Shown piece by piece: positions 10,818-24,000 of a stretch of 64,000 nt of DNA. The stretch lies in assembly GCF_011386835.1 (NCBI RefSeq), contig NC_088797.1, positions 97,598,264 through 97,662,263 on the forward strand, written 5' to 3'. This DNA is from Chrysemys picta bellii. Taxonomy: Eukaryota > Chordata > Testudines > Emydidae. The first letter of the stretch is position 1, and each line of letters starts with the position of its first letter. A program made the translations under genes and the position numbers. A model generated the notes under the pieces. It worked only from the letters and a program-made list of their open reading frames with translations. It ran no database searches and was not told the DNA's origin.

Positions 10818-13422
10818 CTCTCCCATAAAACAATTTTTTAGAAACAACTATTTGCTACTAACCAACACTATGTACCTGATGTGCTAGCTCGTACATATGC
10901 ATTGAAGTCAATGGGAGTTTTGTGGGCACAACAATCATAAGGCTGGACACATGTGAAGGCCTATATTTAAAAAGTTGATACTGTCCATGTATTTCTACCA
11001 CATGGATGCTCTTCTGTCTGTGAGGTATTCTAGATCTTCCTGAACTAACAGTTGTGAACTAGCACATAGAGGTATGGGAGTTTTGAGTACAAATGGATAA
11101 CAGGACCAATAGTCAATATTAATACCTGGTGTAACTCTATTAACTTCAGAAGAGCTACACCAGAGATGAGCAGCTCCTAGCTGAACTCAATGGAGTTACA
11201 TCAGTGGTGAACTTGGCCCTACGAGACTTACAGGAGGTGGAGTGCACTTCCATCTTGTAACACCAGGAATAGGTTAGCAGCAAAAAATATCTCTTAATTG
11301 ATTCCTGAAGTGTGTGTAGCTTTCCAAGATGCTCTATAATGTGTACAGCCATTTCACTTCTTCCCACTGCAGGAAAGATCTCCAAACTCTTCCAAAAGAG
11401 GTGACCCTGCAAGCCCTGAAAACCCTCCAAGCAGGAAACAGTACAGGATGGAACATTTCATTCTCCTAACACCCCAGAAACCAAACTGTGCTGCAGTCAG
11501 TGGCATTATGTATAACAGAAAGTGATGTCACACAACACTGAGGTGTTCCAGATATCTTGGCTGTTAGGCACTTTCCTCTAAAAATCATCCTCCCCACCAC
11601 TTTGATTCAATTTAAATGACCTGGAAACAGAATACTCTGAAAACTTTCATTTCCATACAGTTCTAAATTGGTACATGTAATGTAACACAGAACCTGGTGA
11701 ATCTTTTTAGAAAAGAACTGAAATTAATTAGTTAATTAATGGTTCCAGGCAGAGCTGGCAGTGACATCCGTAGCTAAGGTTGCTTATCATTTTCCAACAC
11801 AAGATTTTACATTCAACTGCTTTTAGTTTTACTTGACTTAAACCATTCAGGCTGAAATTTTGCATGCTAGAGGTCTGCCTCAGGCTAAATATTTTTGGAA
11901 AGTTTAAACAAAAATGGTTCAGCGGTTTCCAAGAAGGTTAGGGGAAATACATTTTTCTGCCAAGCTTGTACTCATCTTACAATCATTGTATTGAGAAGCT
12001 CTAGTGTCCCTTAAATGAGAAAACTCGTGCGAGAGAAACAGAACCCACTGCAAAATCTGCAAAGTTCTCTTCTTGGAGTTTCCTTTGTATTCTCTCCTCC
12101 TGGGGGAGCGGTCTGCAGTCAGACAGAATAGAGGCCTAGACTGTAAACTCCACAAATCCAAAGATCTGCAAGGAAAATAGAGCAGAACCACACAAATCTT
12201 GGGCATCCGTGGGGTTGGCCTGACGCTCCATGATGATTAGAAAGCACCTTCTTCCATGGCACTAGGTTACCAGGCTGTAGGAACCAGGCTGCTATTAGCT
12301 GAATGCCCATTAGCTGTGTATTATCTCCAGCTCTGATAAAATAGAAGCTGCAGAGGGGAGTTAATGCTGCTGTTAGAACTGATTTTAGAAATATTATAGC
12401 AGATATTTATTAGCTTCCTAGGAGAAAACACTGCTGGGGTGCGGCTGCTTCCTGCCTCCACCTCTTCTAACTCACAAAATTCTCATAATTAACTCCCATT
12501 CTGGGGCATCATTTATCTAAAGATTCACATAATTCATTGGAGTTTCTGTCTGAAGCTCAAAGGGGGCATATCCTACATTATTTTGTGCTTTAATGTGTTT
12601 TAGAATATTTATTCTTTTCTATTCCTCCCATGTCTTAAATTGTTTTTTATCTGACCTCTACATTTATGAGAATATGGTGAACAGTGTTACAAAAAACAAA
12701 ACTAATTTAGATTTTCAGAAAAATCTATTTATGTTATTACTGCCTGTATGATATTTCCTCTCTGTCTCCTACCACATAAGGTGGGCTAATACAGATCCTT
12801 TCTTGGCTAATTTTTATTTACTTTGAGAGATTGACTGCAGCATGTTCAAACTTCTCTCTATCTTTATGTAAAGGCTACATTCATAAAAGTTACCCCCCAA
12901 AAATGCTTATAAATGCCCACAGCCAGATTCTTCTTTGCCCTACATCTTGCAGAAAGCAATAGAGAATCTGGCCCCCAAACTACAGCAATGACAAAATACT
13001 TCTTCATATATAGTGTAGTCAATATTCAAAATACTATGAATTTCAAAGTGGACTTGCACAGCAAGAGTTTCATTGTTAACAGTTCAGTTGGTTCCAAAGT
13101 ACACAGATCTAATTTGATGTCAATAGAAATTTCACATCAGGTATGAATTGAAAGTGTAACTCAGTTATATTTTGTTAATGTTTTCCAGAGCCTTGAATGT
13201 TCCCCTTACATATTTTAACACGTTTGATCATTTTGGTATCATAAAATCAATTCCTAGGTGTGCTTATTTTTATTTTGGGTCGATATGAACATACCAGTAG
13301 CTGTTAATCGTCAAATACAGAAGATTAAAGTAACAATTAAGCCAAGTACCAAAGGTATTCAACAATGGAGTCATGAGGAGAATTAGATATTAGTCCTTGT
13401 GTGAAAAATATAAGGTTAGAAA
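10818..13422. other. Intergenic, no gene seen
   Basis: A/T-rich spacer between HHEX and KIF11. Short open frames here lack domains and splice context. Confidence 0.4.
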
Positions 13423-13425
13423 TAA

Positions 13426-13502
13426 GGCCCAGATCCACAAAGGTATTTAGGCTCCTAACTTCTATTGATTTAGGAACCTAAATACCTTTGTAGATCTGGG
13501 CC
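13426..13502. mobile_element. 77-bp hairpin MITE (Harbinger-like)
   Basis: The two ends are complementary over about 33 bases, starting GGCCCAGATC at the left and ending GATCTGGGCC at the right, with one or two mismatches. The unit is bordered on both sides by TAA (13423-13425 and 13503-13505), the target duplication expected of PIF/Harbinger elements. Confidence 0.6.
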
Positions 13503-13505
13503 TAA

Positions 13506-15274
13506 AAGACTAATGAAGGCTTCAGGAATGAATGCTTAGAGACAATTCAGAAATTGAGTAAAAGGCTGCAGTTCCAGTGATGTCAATGATTTCCTCAGAG
13601 AAAGGGAGTTTTGCTTGTGTCAGAACTGCAGATTGGGCCTTGAGTGTATGTTTTAAAATATCTTGTAAGGTAAAATTTTATGTGGCTGAAGTAAAGAAAG
13701 TATCAGTTTTCCCTAAGGCCGATACTACCTCTGTCTCTTTCTCCTGCCCACAATCACAATCCCCCTAATGGATGAGAACTGCATTTCAGGGTCTACTGTA
13801 TGAAACACAATAACATTATTAATAGCACACAACAGGAAAATACCAAATAATAGAGTGAAGAGTCATTTTTGTATTTGCTATTTTTGTATTTACATGTAAT
13901 AAACAACAAAGAAATACCAATCACTGGAAGAGATTTTTCCTTTACAAAGACAACAGATTTCCTTTCAAATGGATGTGTTCAAGGAAAAGATAGTCTGACA
14001 GAGATGCTATCATTAAAGAGAAAATGGCAGCTTGTCAAACGCTTCAGTTGCAGATGATTCAACATGGAGCTTTGACTCTGAACACTTGATTTTTTTTGCT
14101 AAGTGGGAGTGGAAAGAAAGAGAGAGAAGAGAGGTGTTATGAGCATGTGCACAAATACACTGAGAAATAAAAAGATCACAGGATGATGAGATTAGGGGAT
14201 AGAACCCATTTCTTGGTCTGAGCGCAGGCCCTATTTGTTCTACCTTTATTCAGGTTGAGCACCTTATGCCACAAATTGTACTGCTCAGCCTGTGTAGGGA
14301 AGGAAAATAAGGCCTTTAATCTTGGTGTCTTTCTTATTCCTTTTGTCCACTTATTCTGTCAGTTTGTCTGTGACTATAAGAAAATGCATTGAATGATCTT
14401 ATTTGCATTTCCAGTTATGTTTAAGTTTCTTTTGAAATCATCTAGAACAACAGAATCTTTCACCGTTTTGTTTGCTCTTATTATTCCTACATTACTATGG
14501 ACCATGCACTAAATGCTTTATTTAATGTAGGTGAATTCATTCAAAAAGTCATAACAAATGAGAACGGCAAGTGCTGCATTTTTAGCGTGCAAATAATATT
14601 GTGTGATTTTATCTACCCTGTATTACAATACACAGGGTTAAATGCTGGTGAACAATCTGTATGTTGGCAAAGGGCCCACCTCACTGGAAAGTTAAGAAAT
14701 GTGATAAGACGCTGAAAACTCAGCTTCTCAGAAGAAAGGAATGAAAAGAACTGACTAAAAAAAAATACTGATTAAATGTTCCTGGGCAGCCAAAACCCCC
14801 AGAGAAAAGGGTATTTCCCAGAAATCCAATGACTATTAAGATCATCTAGCTGCTGTAAAGACCAGGCCTGCATTGCCTTTGCACAGGGTGGCTGTATCAG
14901 CTAGCTATCTCATACGATGTGATTAGCATACTAGCCCCATCGTGCAGTATACTGGACACGGGATCTTAAAACTAATATTATAAATGTATTTTTTCTATAG
15001 TCTTGTCTTCTATTATGGTAGCCTCTGTTAGAGGAGATCCTCCATACTAATCAAGAGCAACCAGTAGCTATGGACGCAGGGGTGCATGAGAGGGTCTTGT
15101 CTCCTCCCTATTCGCAGGGATGCATGAAAGGGTCTTGTCCCCTCCCTATTCTCCCATTTGCACACCTACATGCACACACACTGCTAGAAGAGAGAATATC
15201 TCTCCAAAGAGAAAGATCCCCGACAGTTAACACAGCAGGGTTTTATTGTCAGACAAAGGAAGGAGCGATGATGT
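13506..15274. other. Intergenic, nothing recognised
   Basis: A/T-rich DNA with no exon, RNA gene or clear repeat boundary. A short tandem duplication (gcatgagagggtcttgtc and a near copy) lies at about 15080-15145. Confidence 0.4.
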
Positions 15275-15522
15275 CTTGGTAAGGCAGCATAGTCCAATGG
15301 CACTGAACTAGGAGTTCTGTTCCAAGCTTTGCCATTGACCTGTTGTGTGAGGTAAGACAAGCCACTTCGTCTCTCCATGCCTCAGTTTCCCCTCACACCT
15401 TTGTCTGTCTTGGCTATTCAGATTATAAACTCTTCAAAGCAGGGACTATCTGTAGTGACCTGCACAATGGTTGGTTGAGGCCTCTAGGTGCTACCAAAAT
15501 ATAAATAATGATGATGATGATG
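15275..15522 (+). mobile_element. MIR-like CORE-SINE with LINE-like tail and (ATG)n
   Basis: The segment starts like a degraded tRNA-derived head (gcagcatagtccaatggcac). It then has the core-like stretch ctttgccattgacctgttgtg and the hallmark tgcctcagtttcccc at about 15380-15395. The tail includes ttataaactcttcaaagcag and gcctctaggtgctacc and ends in a short (atg)n run at 15508-15522. This matches the layout of ancient amniote MIR/CORE-SINEs. Confidence 0.6.
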
Positions 15523-16569
15523 CAGAAGCTGTTACCCAAGCTTTCAGGTCATAGTTCCAAGTGGAGATATCTAAGGCTATGTTGATTATTTCCTTGTGCT
15601 AATTAGGAAGGGAAGTGATTTTAGGGAGCCCTATTAATAGCCGATTAGTCTTTCTCTTGAAGCTCAGTTATCAACAGATTGGCCCTCAATTTTTCCAGTG
15701 CCACTGATGGTTTTGGGTCTTTAGAATGCAGTTCACTGTGCAAAGTGTTCCCTAAAAATAATCAGCTGAAACAAAACATCCCGCCCAGACCCAGAGGCTG
15801 AAAGACTAGTCCTGGACACTGGGCAAGATAATGAGAGAATAACTAACATAGATAATCAGCAAATCATTGAAATGAATTGATTCAACTCTGGCTGGCGTCC
15901 TTATTTCTGCCTAAAAGCTTCTGTGAAATCTGAATAAGTGGCCAGTTATCTGACTGTCTCTTCCTGTTATCTGGCTCTAATGACAGAAGTGGGAGAGAGG
16001 GAAATGATGTCTTTGAACAGGATCATGGCCTTTCATTTAAAGTAAATACCAAATAAAATGGAATAATAATATCTGAAGAAGGAGTCTGTCCTGGGTTAGT
16101 CCTGAACAGATTAAGTAAGCCATTAAAGCCATCAGACAATATAAGATTGTTGCAGTAGGTGCTGCACCTCTAGTCCACATACACCACAGGGAGAATCAGA
16201 AATTGATTATTTGTAATGGTCTAAACATTCTAACAATGCAGCACAATGTTGCTGCTAAAAGAGACAAAACGCAGCCAAGACATTTCACACCTCAGGGAAT
16301 ATTTGTTATATGTACATTTTTAAATGACTGAACTGCAAAGTCCAGTAGTTTCAAAGTAAGGGCTTGTTCTCCATCATTAACTCACTACTGTGGGTTGTAC
16401 TAACAGGAGGACGACACAAGCTCCACTCATAGACCAATAACAAGGCACAAGGAGATTTGTTAAGAATAGATTGATCATCTTGGCTCCAGATTGCCTTACT
16501 CTTCTTGCTGTAACTCAGACTATGGGCTGTTTTATGATAGATTTTCATTACTGTCACGTTACAAATACT
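15523..16569. other. Intergenic, nothing recognised
   Basis: No exon or repeat boundary is visible. Confidence 0.35.
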
Positions 16570-16760
16570 AGTTATTCCCCATTTTGTACATGTGCATTTG
16601 ATTTTTCCTTACTAGGCGTAACACTTTGCACTCATCTTCATTGAATTTTATCCTGTTTATTTCAGACCAATTCTCCAATTTGTCAAGGTCATTTTGAATT
16701 CTATTCCTCTCCTTGCAACATCTCCCAGCTTGGTGTCATCTGCAAATTTTATATTTTATA
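16570..16760 (-). mobile_element. CR1 LINE internal fragment
   Basis: Read on the minus strand this contains the reverse-transcriptase catalytic-box coding (aaatttgcagatgacaccaa, near 16735-16750) and the following coding region, which includes a tgaataaa-like remnant. Both ends are truncated. Confidence 0.7.
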
Positions 16761-19034
16761 ATTTTATTTACTAACATTTATTAGTTGTAATTTTCCATTC
16801 TTTCCAAAGAGCCTGTACAGTTGTACTCACAGTATTAAAGCTTTACAGGTAGAGAGAGATGTAACATAGAACCAGTACAATTTCCAAAAAATCTAAAACA
16901 TTTCTACATGTTTCTCCCTCAAAGTAACCGGTCCCTCATTTTCACAAGCATCAAATTCACTTACTTTAAAACAAACCAACTGACACGCCAAGGCCTAGTG
17001 CATATTGTAGACTAAGTGTCTGCAAAAAATATAGTATTTTGAAAAACTAAGTTAAAAGACTGAGATCATAGAGAAATCTCTATTGGATAGTGCCTTGTTT
17101 AATGATTTTTTTTTTTATTTTACTCCTATAATTTAGAAAAACGCCCATCTGATTTTGTTTTATTAGAGAGAAAAAATCCGGAAACTAGGCTTCATTCTAA
17201 ACCAAGTTTTAATAGCCTAGACATAAACTCTGCAAAACAGGGTTCAGAGTAGATATGCTCAGAAACTATTAAATGTAATGGAAAGAAAGCACCTACCAGT
17301 GACTGAATTTACACAGTTAAAGCAGTTTTATGCCTGCTATTCACAGGTACTACTCACATTTATGATAGCAACCTTTATAAAGTCAATTTAATTATCTTTA
17401 TCTTATTACAAATAATAAATGTAGTTGCCCTACAATGAAAATCAATTGTCAACATAAGCTATGGATAACATCTAATAAAACTGCCCTTTGTAAATCTATG
17501 ATTAATAAGACTGGTTTCTGCATTAACTAACAGACACCATAAAATTTCCTTTCTGGCATTGAATCCATCTATGCAAGGAAATTCAATCCGACATGATGAA
17601 CCTAAAACAAACTGCCAGAGCATATGAGCAAAAGTTTGGCGCCAATGGTTATTATATGGTGACCATTTGAATATGTATATCTATCTGACAGATTGGTTTT
17701 GAAATGAAGGTAGCGTGTATTGCTCTAATTAAGTCATACGAGACACTGGATATAACAAGTGATAAATGATCCACTTTTCCTTTATTTCCAGAGCACACTG
17801 ATAATGCTATAGCCATGCAGCTATGTAACGTTCTATCAGTAGTAGCAGAAGTTATACGAAAGTTGAGCAATCATTTTCCCAAAACAATTTTTACACAGAA
17901 CAGTGGTTATTTCAGTCATTACACAGAATGAGACTCCCCTTATGATAAAGATGTCAAGGGGTTTCCATTTATCACAATGAAAGCTATGATACTTGAGTTC
18001 AGTATGAAGTTATGTTCCTGAAGTTAGTTTGCCCAGTGCATGAATTACTGTGTGGTCTTATTGTAGACTTGAGAGTTTATTTTCTTTGATGCAAAAAGGA
18101 TCCATGCTGATTACTCCCAAAGACACTTATTTAATTGTATTTTTGTTAAAGGCCCATTTAAGTCAATGAGTGTCTTTCACATTATTTTAATGGACCTTTA
18201 ACAAAAGTACAATAAAATAATTATATTTATCTTAAAGGGTCCCAAAGGCACTTTACAAACTACAGCACAGGGATACCACTGAAAAGCAGTCACCTCTGGG
18301 GTGAAGGGTGGCAGCACAAGAGCACATTACACAGCACTGGGGAAAAAGAGAGTCAAGAACACTAAGACAAGTCCTCCTAGTGCCCTAGGATCTTTAATGT
18401 CCATATAGAACAGACAGGATCCTAGTTTCTTTAGGTTCCTTACATTGGAATAAAACATAAGTGTTAAATTTGTAGAACACTTTGAAGAAATGTGGCCTAA
18501 CCTTCCAATCTACTACATTGGTATGAGTCAATTGACTTCAGTGGAGTCATTCCAGCATAAAACCAGAGTAATAACACAGTGGGGAAGTCAGCCCTATAAA
18601 GTGCTACTTATTATTATTATAATGAGTGGAAACTGAGATGTCATAGTAATTTCTATAGCATACGCGTTTATTTTTATTATTTGTGATAAACTCCTAGAAA
18701 CATGAACAGAATATTTCTTTCCTAATTTTATTTTCTATTTTGCAAAGTTGCAGATTTTTTTCTTATGTAGAATTGAGCTGAAAAACAACAGATATTTTTG
18801 TTTTAACTTAAACTACTGTAAATAAAAGTACAATTCTGACCATATAAATATGATTTTTTTTAATATACCAGCATCACCTATGCTACAGGGACACGGCCAG
18901 GTTAAAATTAAATAACTATTTATTTGCATGGGTTACTGAAACATCTTAAATGGTTACATCTGTAAGGATTTTAAAAATCTAATTGATATTTTTACCATGT
19001 ATGATATTTAATTTTTACATTTCTCTCAGTTTGA
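16761..19034. other. Intergenic, with one inverted repeat
   Basis: A/T-rich and without genes. An inverted repeat lies at about 18137-18216: ttgttaaaggcccattta is mirrored by taatggacctttaacaaaag. 18230-18420 looks repeat-derived, but no family was recognised. Confidence 0.4.
18137..18216. repeat. Imperfect 80-bp palindrome, possible small MITE
   Basis: The left arm begins ttgtatttttgttaaaggcc and the right arm is its near-complement, ending ggacctttaacaaaagtaca. The loop is about 25 bp. No clear target duplication was seen. Confidence 0.5.
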
Positions 19035-19232
19035 ACAATGAATTAACCACTGGAATTATTTATCAAGGTCATGGTGGATTCACCATCACTGACAATTTTA
19101 AAATCAAGATTGGATGTATTTCTAAAAGACATGATCTAAGAATTATTTTGGGGAATTTCTATGGTATGTGTTATACAGGTCAGACTAGATGATAACAATG
19201 GTCCCTTCTGGCCTTAGAATCTATGAATCAGT
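19035..19232 (+). mobile_element. CR1 LINE 3'-end fragment
   Basis: It contains the CR1 tail signatures aaaatcaagattggatgtat, tatacaggtcagactagatg and ggtcccttctggccttagaa at the 3' end. The same tail type is split by a MITE at 60.5 kb. Confidence 0.8.
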
Positions 19233-19591
19233 GAAAAGAGACTAAACAATTTCTATATGTTTCTAGTCAATTTCCCTTTCAGGTTCTCATGAACTAACAC
19301 AATTTTGCAATGTTTGGGTTGTAAACAGGTCAGGAGAATTCTTAGCTGCTTAAAAAATGTTTTCATTGAAATTAAAGAAAACAAGGAAACAAAAACTTAA
19401 TTTTATAAATTACGCTGATGGTCTCCTGTTAAAGAGCTTCGGAAATCATGTTTCCTTGTTAGCATCTGCTGCCGAGCCAGCACAAGACATTTTTGTGAAC
19501 CCCACCAAAAATGGCAATTTATTTCTAACTTAATCTGCTATGGCGGGGTAGTTTGTGTATTAAAGATTTTCTCCATTGTAAGCGTCCTAAG

Positions 19592-21024
19592 TAGGGTTGG
19601 CAACTTTCTAATTCCAGAAAAACAAACACCTTTGCCCGCTCACTGCCCTGCCCTGTCCCTGAGGCCCTGTCCCACCACTCTCAGAGGCCCCACTCCCGCT
19701 CACTCCATCCCCTCTATCTGCAGAACACTTCCCATCCCCACAGACCCCTTGCCAGGGGGCTGCAGTGCTGTCGTGCCCAGTGTGAAGGTTGGGCCCCAGA
19801 GCGAAGAGGCTGGAGGCCTGGCACTGAGGGGCTCTGCTCTGCCTGGGCCCCGAGCTGCAGGCTGAGTTTTGTTGTCTGGTTTTATTGCCTTTTTATTTTC
19901 TCTCTCTGATTATGATGGTGTCCAGGAGGACTCTACTCTTCCAGGGGCTGCCTAAATCACCCAGCTGGGAAGGGAGGAGGGCGGGCTGGAGGGGAAAAGA
20001 TGCGTTAGGGGGGTGGAGGAGAGGATGGAGAGGGAAAGAGGCCAAGGATGAGAGCAGGGTGCGGTTCAGAGGGGGCAGTGAAGGAGAAAGGAGGGAGTAT
20101 GGGGGATATGTGGGGTGGATGGGGATGCAGGGGGAGGCAGAAGGCTACAGGTGCATGGGGGGGGGGCAGAGGGTGTATAGGGACATAATGGGAGTGCAGC
20201 AGTGGAGGTGAATGGGGTGCAGGACTGTGGGGGGTGAGGGACATGGGGGTGGTGGCTCTGGGAGGTGGAGAGGATGGGTGGGAGAGCACTGTAAGGGGTA
20301 CAGGACTGGGATGGGTAGGTGTGGGGGGCAGGGCGAGATGGGACGGAGAAGGGATACAGTGAGGGGGATGGGGGAGTGTGGGGGTTGGGACAGCAGAATG
20401 CAATGAGGTGGATGAGGAGATATGCAGGGCTGGGGGGGAGGAGTTGCCCAGAGTCCAGGGCCCCTGGGGCCAGCAGCAGACTCCCCAAGGTGGCTGGGCC
20501 ATGCTGGGTTTGTCTCATTCTCCTTCCATCCCCTCCAGCAGCCCCATTCCCAGCACTCGGAGACAGGGATACATACCTCGAACTCCTGGTGCTGGTGCGA
20601 CAGACTGCGGGGTTGCCGCAGGAGCAAGCGCCACAGCTCGAGCCCAGCCACAGGAGGAGCACGAGAAGAGGGCCGGCAGCAGTGGGAGAGGCGTGTGCCA
20701 TGACCCCTCAAAAGCCGCCTGCTGAGCATTGGCGAGTCATGCTAGTTTTTCCGCTGCCCTGACCTGGCCAATGAGAGCTGTGGCGGTGGGTGGGGGGCAG
20801 GGCAGCACACAGACCCTTGTGGCTGCCCCAAAGCCTAGGAGCTGGATATGCCGGCTGTTTCCCGGGAGCTGCATGGCGCAGCAGCTAGCAGGGAGCCTGC
20901 CAGCCCCGCTGCGTGGCGCCGCCAACTGGATAGTCAACAGCCCGGTCAGCAGTGCTAACCAGAGCTGCCAGGATCCCTTTGTGATGGGGAGTTCCAATTG
21001 AAAACCGGACACCTGGTCACCCTA
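19592..21024. mobile_element. hAT-like non-autonomous element, GC/G-rich interior
   Basis: The left end reads tagggttggcaactttctaa and the right end ggacacctggtcaccctaa, so the outer ends are inverted (TAGGGT.. / ..ACCCTA). No convincing 8-bp duplication was found. The interior from about 19900 to 20450 is G-rich and imperfectly repetitive (gggtgcag/ggatgggg units), which produces many meaningless long open frames on both strands. The 20540-20780 part differs: see the exon-like feature there. Confidence 0.6.
20581..20701 (-). pseudogene. Exon-like ORF with signal peptide inside the hAT-like element
   Basis: From an ATG at 20701 the minus strand encodes MAHASPTAAGP, then a hydrophobic core LLVLLLWLG, then a small-residue and Cys-rich stretch (SSCGACSCGNP). 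This has the form of a secretory signal peptide followed by a mature N-terminus. The frame meets a donor-like GAG|GTATGT at 20580-20575. A CCAAT box on the plus strand lies at 20769-20773, upstream of the ATG. It looks like a first exon captured by the transposon, or chance coding. I do not recognise the source gene, and downstream exons are not seen. Confidence 0.3.
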
Positions 21025-24000
21025 AAATGAAATTATGGGCTTCCACTGCTTGACAGGGAAATTGTAAATTATATTGTGCCCTACTTTTTGTGGCCAATCT
21101 CTTTAGCAAGACCTACTGGAATGAGGTGCATTCCAGAATTGCTAGAGATTTAAATGTTGACCTCAGCTGCAGCTGGGTGCATGCTGACCAGAGGCCTTTT
21201 GAGCCTTGTAGGATTTAGTGTATGTGGAATTTGAGCTTGAGTTTAACTAACAAGCATGTACTACTCTGCTGGCTGATCCACATCTCATTTATAATAAGGT
21301 AACATGTGTAACTGACTAATGCACACCCTAGCATGGTTGATTACTATTTAACTATAAAATAACTATGGGGATGGACAGTTCATACAACCGATCCTTCCAC
21401 CATGAAAAACAGTTTCTAATAAGAGAAGAAGAAAAAATAGTTGGAAAAAGCTTGTATGCACCTTTGTTCAACTGCTCCAAGTATATTTTTTGTTAATCTT
21501 TTCCTACCTTGTGTCTTTATTTTTATGGTGCCCTGGACCATTTGTATTCCCTTTTTCATGTCTTTTTGAGGGAAAGAGCATTTTAAGGTTTTAAATTGCC
21601 ACTCCTCCTCCTCCTCCATCTCTTCTCCTGCCCCAGTCGTTCTAGGCAGCTGGGGTTGGCAGATAATTGTCCCTGTCTTTCCCCCCCCCCCCATTTCTGA
21701 TCTGTCAGATAAAATCAAACAACCAATTTAAGACTCTTTCCTTTCCCCCAATAAGTAAACCTTGCTTCAATAGCTCCTCTGATGCAACTCCCACCACTTC
21801 AAAATGTGAATAAGTAGCCTCTCCCACCTGCTCTGTTCCCTATCTCCTCCTGGGTTAGCCCCCAATTTACACAAAACCTGCAGCTCCCATTTCACCTCAT
21901 GAGGTCCCAGGTACCTATCTGTCACCTCCTTGAAATCATAAGCTGGCCAGATCCTTCAACCTTCCAATTTGGGTTCCTTAATGTTGCTCTTGTAGTAGGG
22001 TAGTAGAGCTCTCACTGGCAACGGGAATCAAAGTAGCCTCAGATTCCAAGGACTGGAAAGAGGCTACAAACACATGCTGATCACAGCATTGCTCTATATT
22101 TTCAACAAAGAATGGTTTCTAGCCCCACCATCCTGAGTGCACTCTATGGTGCTGCTGTGCTAGCTACAACCAGGCCCCTGCAGCATTCTCCAGTGCATTG
22201 CTGGAGAAAAGCGGGGAAGTCATCTACCACAAAGGGTTTTTGTTTAAAGGAAAAAAAAAAAAAAAAAAAAACCCACAGGAGAGCAGATTTAATTGGTGGA
22301 GCATGGCCCTTCTTATCCCCTCATTACCAGTCACCACTGGGTGTAGGAATTCATTTTAATCATAGATAAGATCCCAGCTGTTGGTATATGGCCATCATTA
22401 GAGGCCAAATTGGTCAACCAGAGCATGTATTTTTAAAACATCCCCAGCTCCACTGATATTCTCTATCATGCCCAATAGGACTCCTCCAGGAAGGGTTATT
22501 AACTTGCTGTTATTTTATTGGTAAAGACTATACTCTTCTTGTTAGTCCCATCATGAAGCCAATGGCTGTTGCCTATATTTCACTTCCCATCTTGACATAT
22601 TCCCCATGAAAGTAAGAGTACTCTTATTGGGAATGTACATATGGTAGGGGAAAGAGGTCAGGATTTTTAAGTTTTCTAGTGCCACTTCAGCAGAGCCCAA
22701 GAAGATCTAGGCCTTACATAATCAGTAATGTTTTCTTGAATGGTGGGCTCTTTTAAACCACCTCTGCCCCTTACACTAGTTTGAATATGGAAATAGCCTC
22801 ACTGAAGTATTGTTTTGATACTAAAGCATTTTAAAACTACTTCAGCTATTGCTAGTGAAAAGCTATAATGCCTATTTTTTAAGTATTGTTTTCTCTCTTC
22901 TACGTTTGACCTCTGTAAAGTGTTTTATGCCTATGTTAACACAAACAAGCATTGCCATCATTTAAGTCCTTGTTTGTATACCAGCAGCAACCTCAGTAAA
23001 GGCAGAAGTAGCAATCACAAGCATGTGAATGAATGTTAGTGATGCAGCACAGGCCTGAGAAAGCAATTTGTATGGAGACCCCTACAACATTAAGTGTTGA
23101 TTTTTAGGAGAACCTATAGGGTCAAGTTCCACATGATTGGTGATCAAATTCAGTCCCCAAAACTGAGTTTCTAGTTATGCAGTCACTGAAAGCAGCTAGA
23201 ACTGAGTCCAAATCCAGAAGTTAAATTGTAAATAGTAATTGCCACTGCATTGACATACATGATCAGAGCTATGACTGGTGCTCCATCCTAATAACTTAGC
23301 TGTAGTTAATGGAAACAGCAGCTCCATCCTCTCCTTTCCACTAGATAAGTAGTGGAAGACATCTAGTGGAAGGAGATACAATTACATAAAGATCAAAATA
23401 GCCAGGGCCCACTAGTCCATGGAATCTGCTGTAAGATCCATTCTATGCTTCCAGACCTCATAGCTGAGGAAACCTTGGAAATATGGCCCAAGTGTAAATC
23501 AGGGCAGCGACTTCCAAAGTCTGTCGATAGCTTAAAGCAATAGTTTTGGAGGTGTGTACTGACTTGTTCTTAATTCTGAGATTAATGTGGACTTGAAAAT
23601 TATTCCTGATTTTTAAAGCGGTCACATCTGGCTAATGTGCTTATTGCAATGCACACCTCATGCCTCTCCAGGTCCCAAGAACACCAGCTATCTCCTCCAC
23701 TGCCACCGGTCCTCCAGTTTCCACTCCAACTTCTATGATGCTGCTCTGCATTGTCAATACAAAAGACTGTGGCATAATGACAACTGCCAATTATGGGAAC
23801 AAGTTGACTATAGGAAGGGGGACTATGGTATTGGTTTTACATTTAAGTAATTAAAATCATTTTTACATGTAAATTAAGCTACTGCATAATTTTCACTCTG
23901 TTACACCAGAGTTCTGCAGAATCCAGGGAGCTTATCATAAGTTCCAGTTTGCCTCAGTACACAGCACCTTGTTTCTATAGCTTTTAGCAGATATCTTCTG

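Noticed and set aside
20005..20502. Proline/serine/histidine-rich minus-strand ORFs
   Set aside because: They translate the G-rich degenerate repeat of the hAT-like element in several frames alike, so they are not coding.
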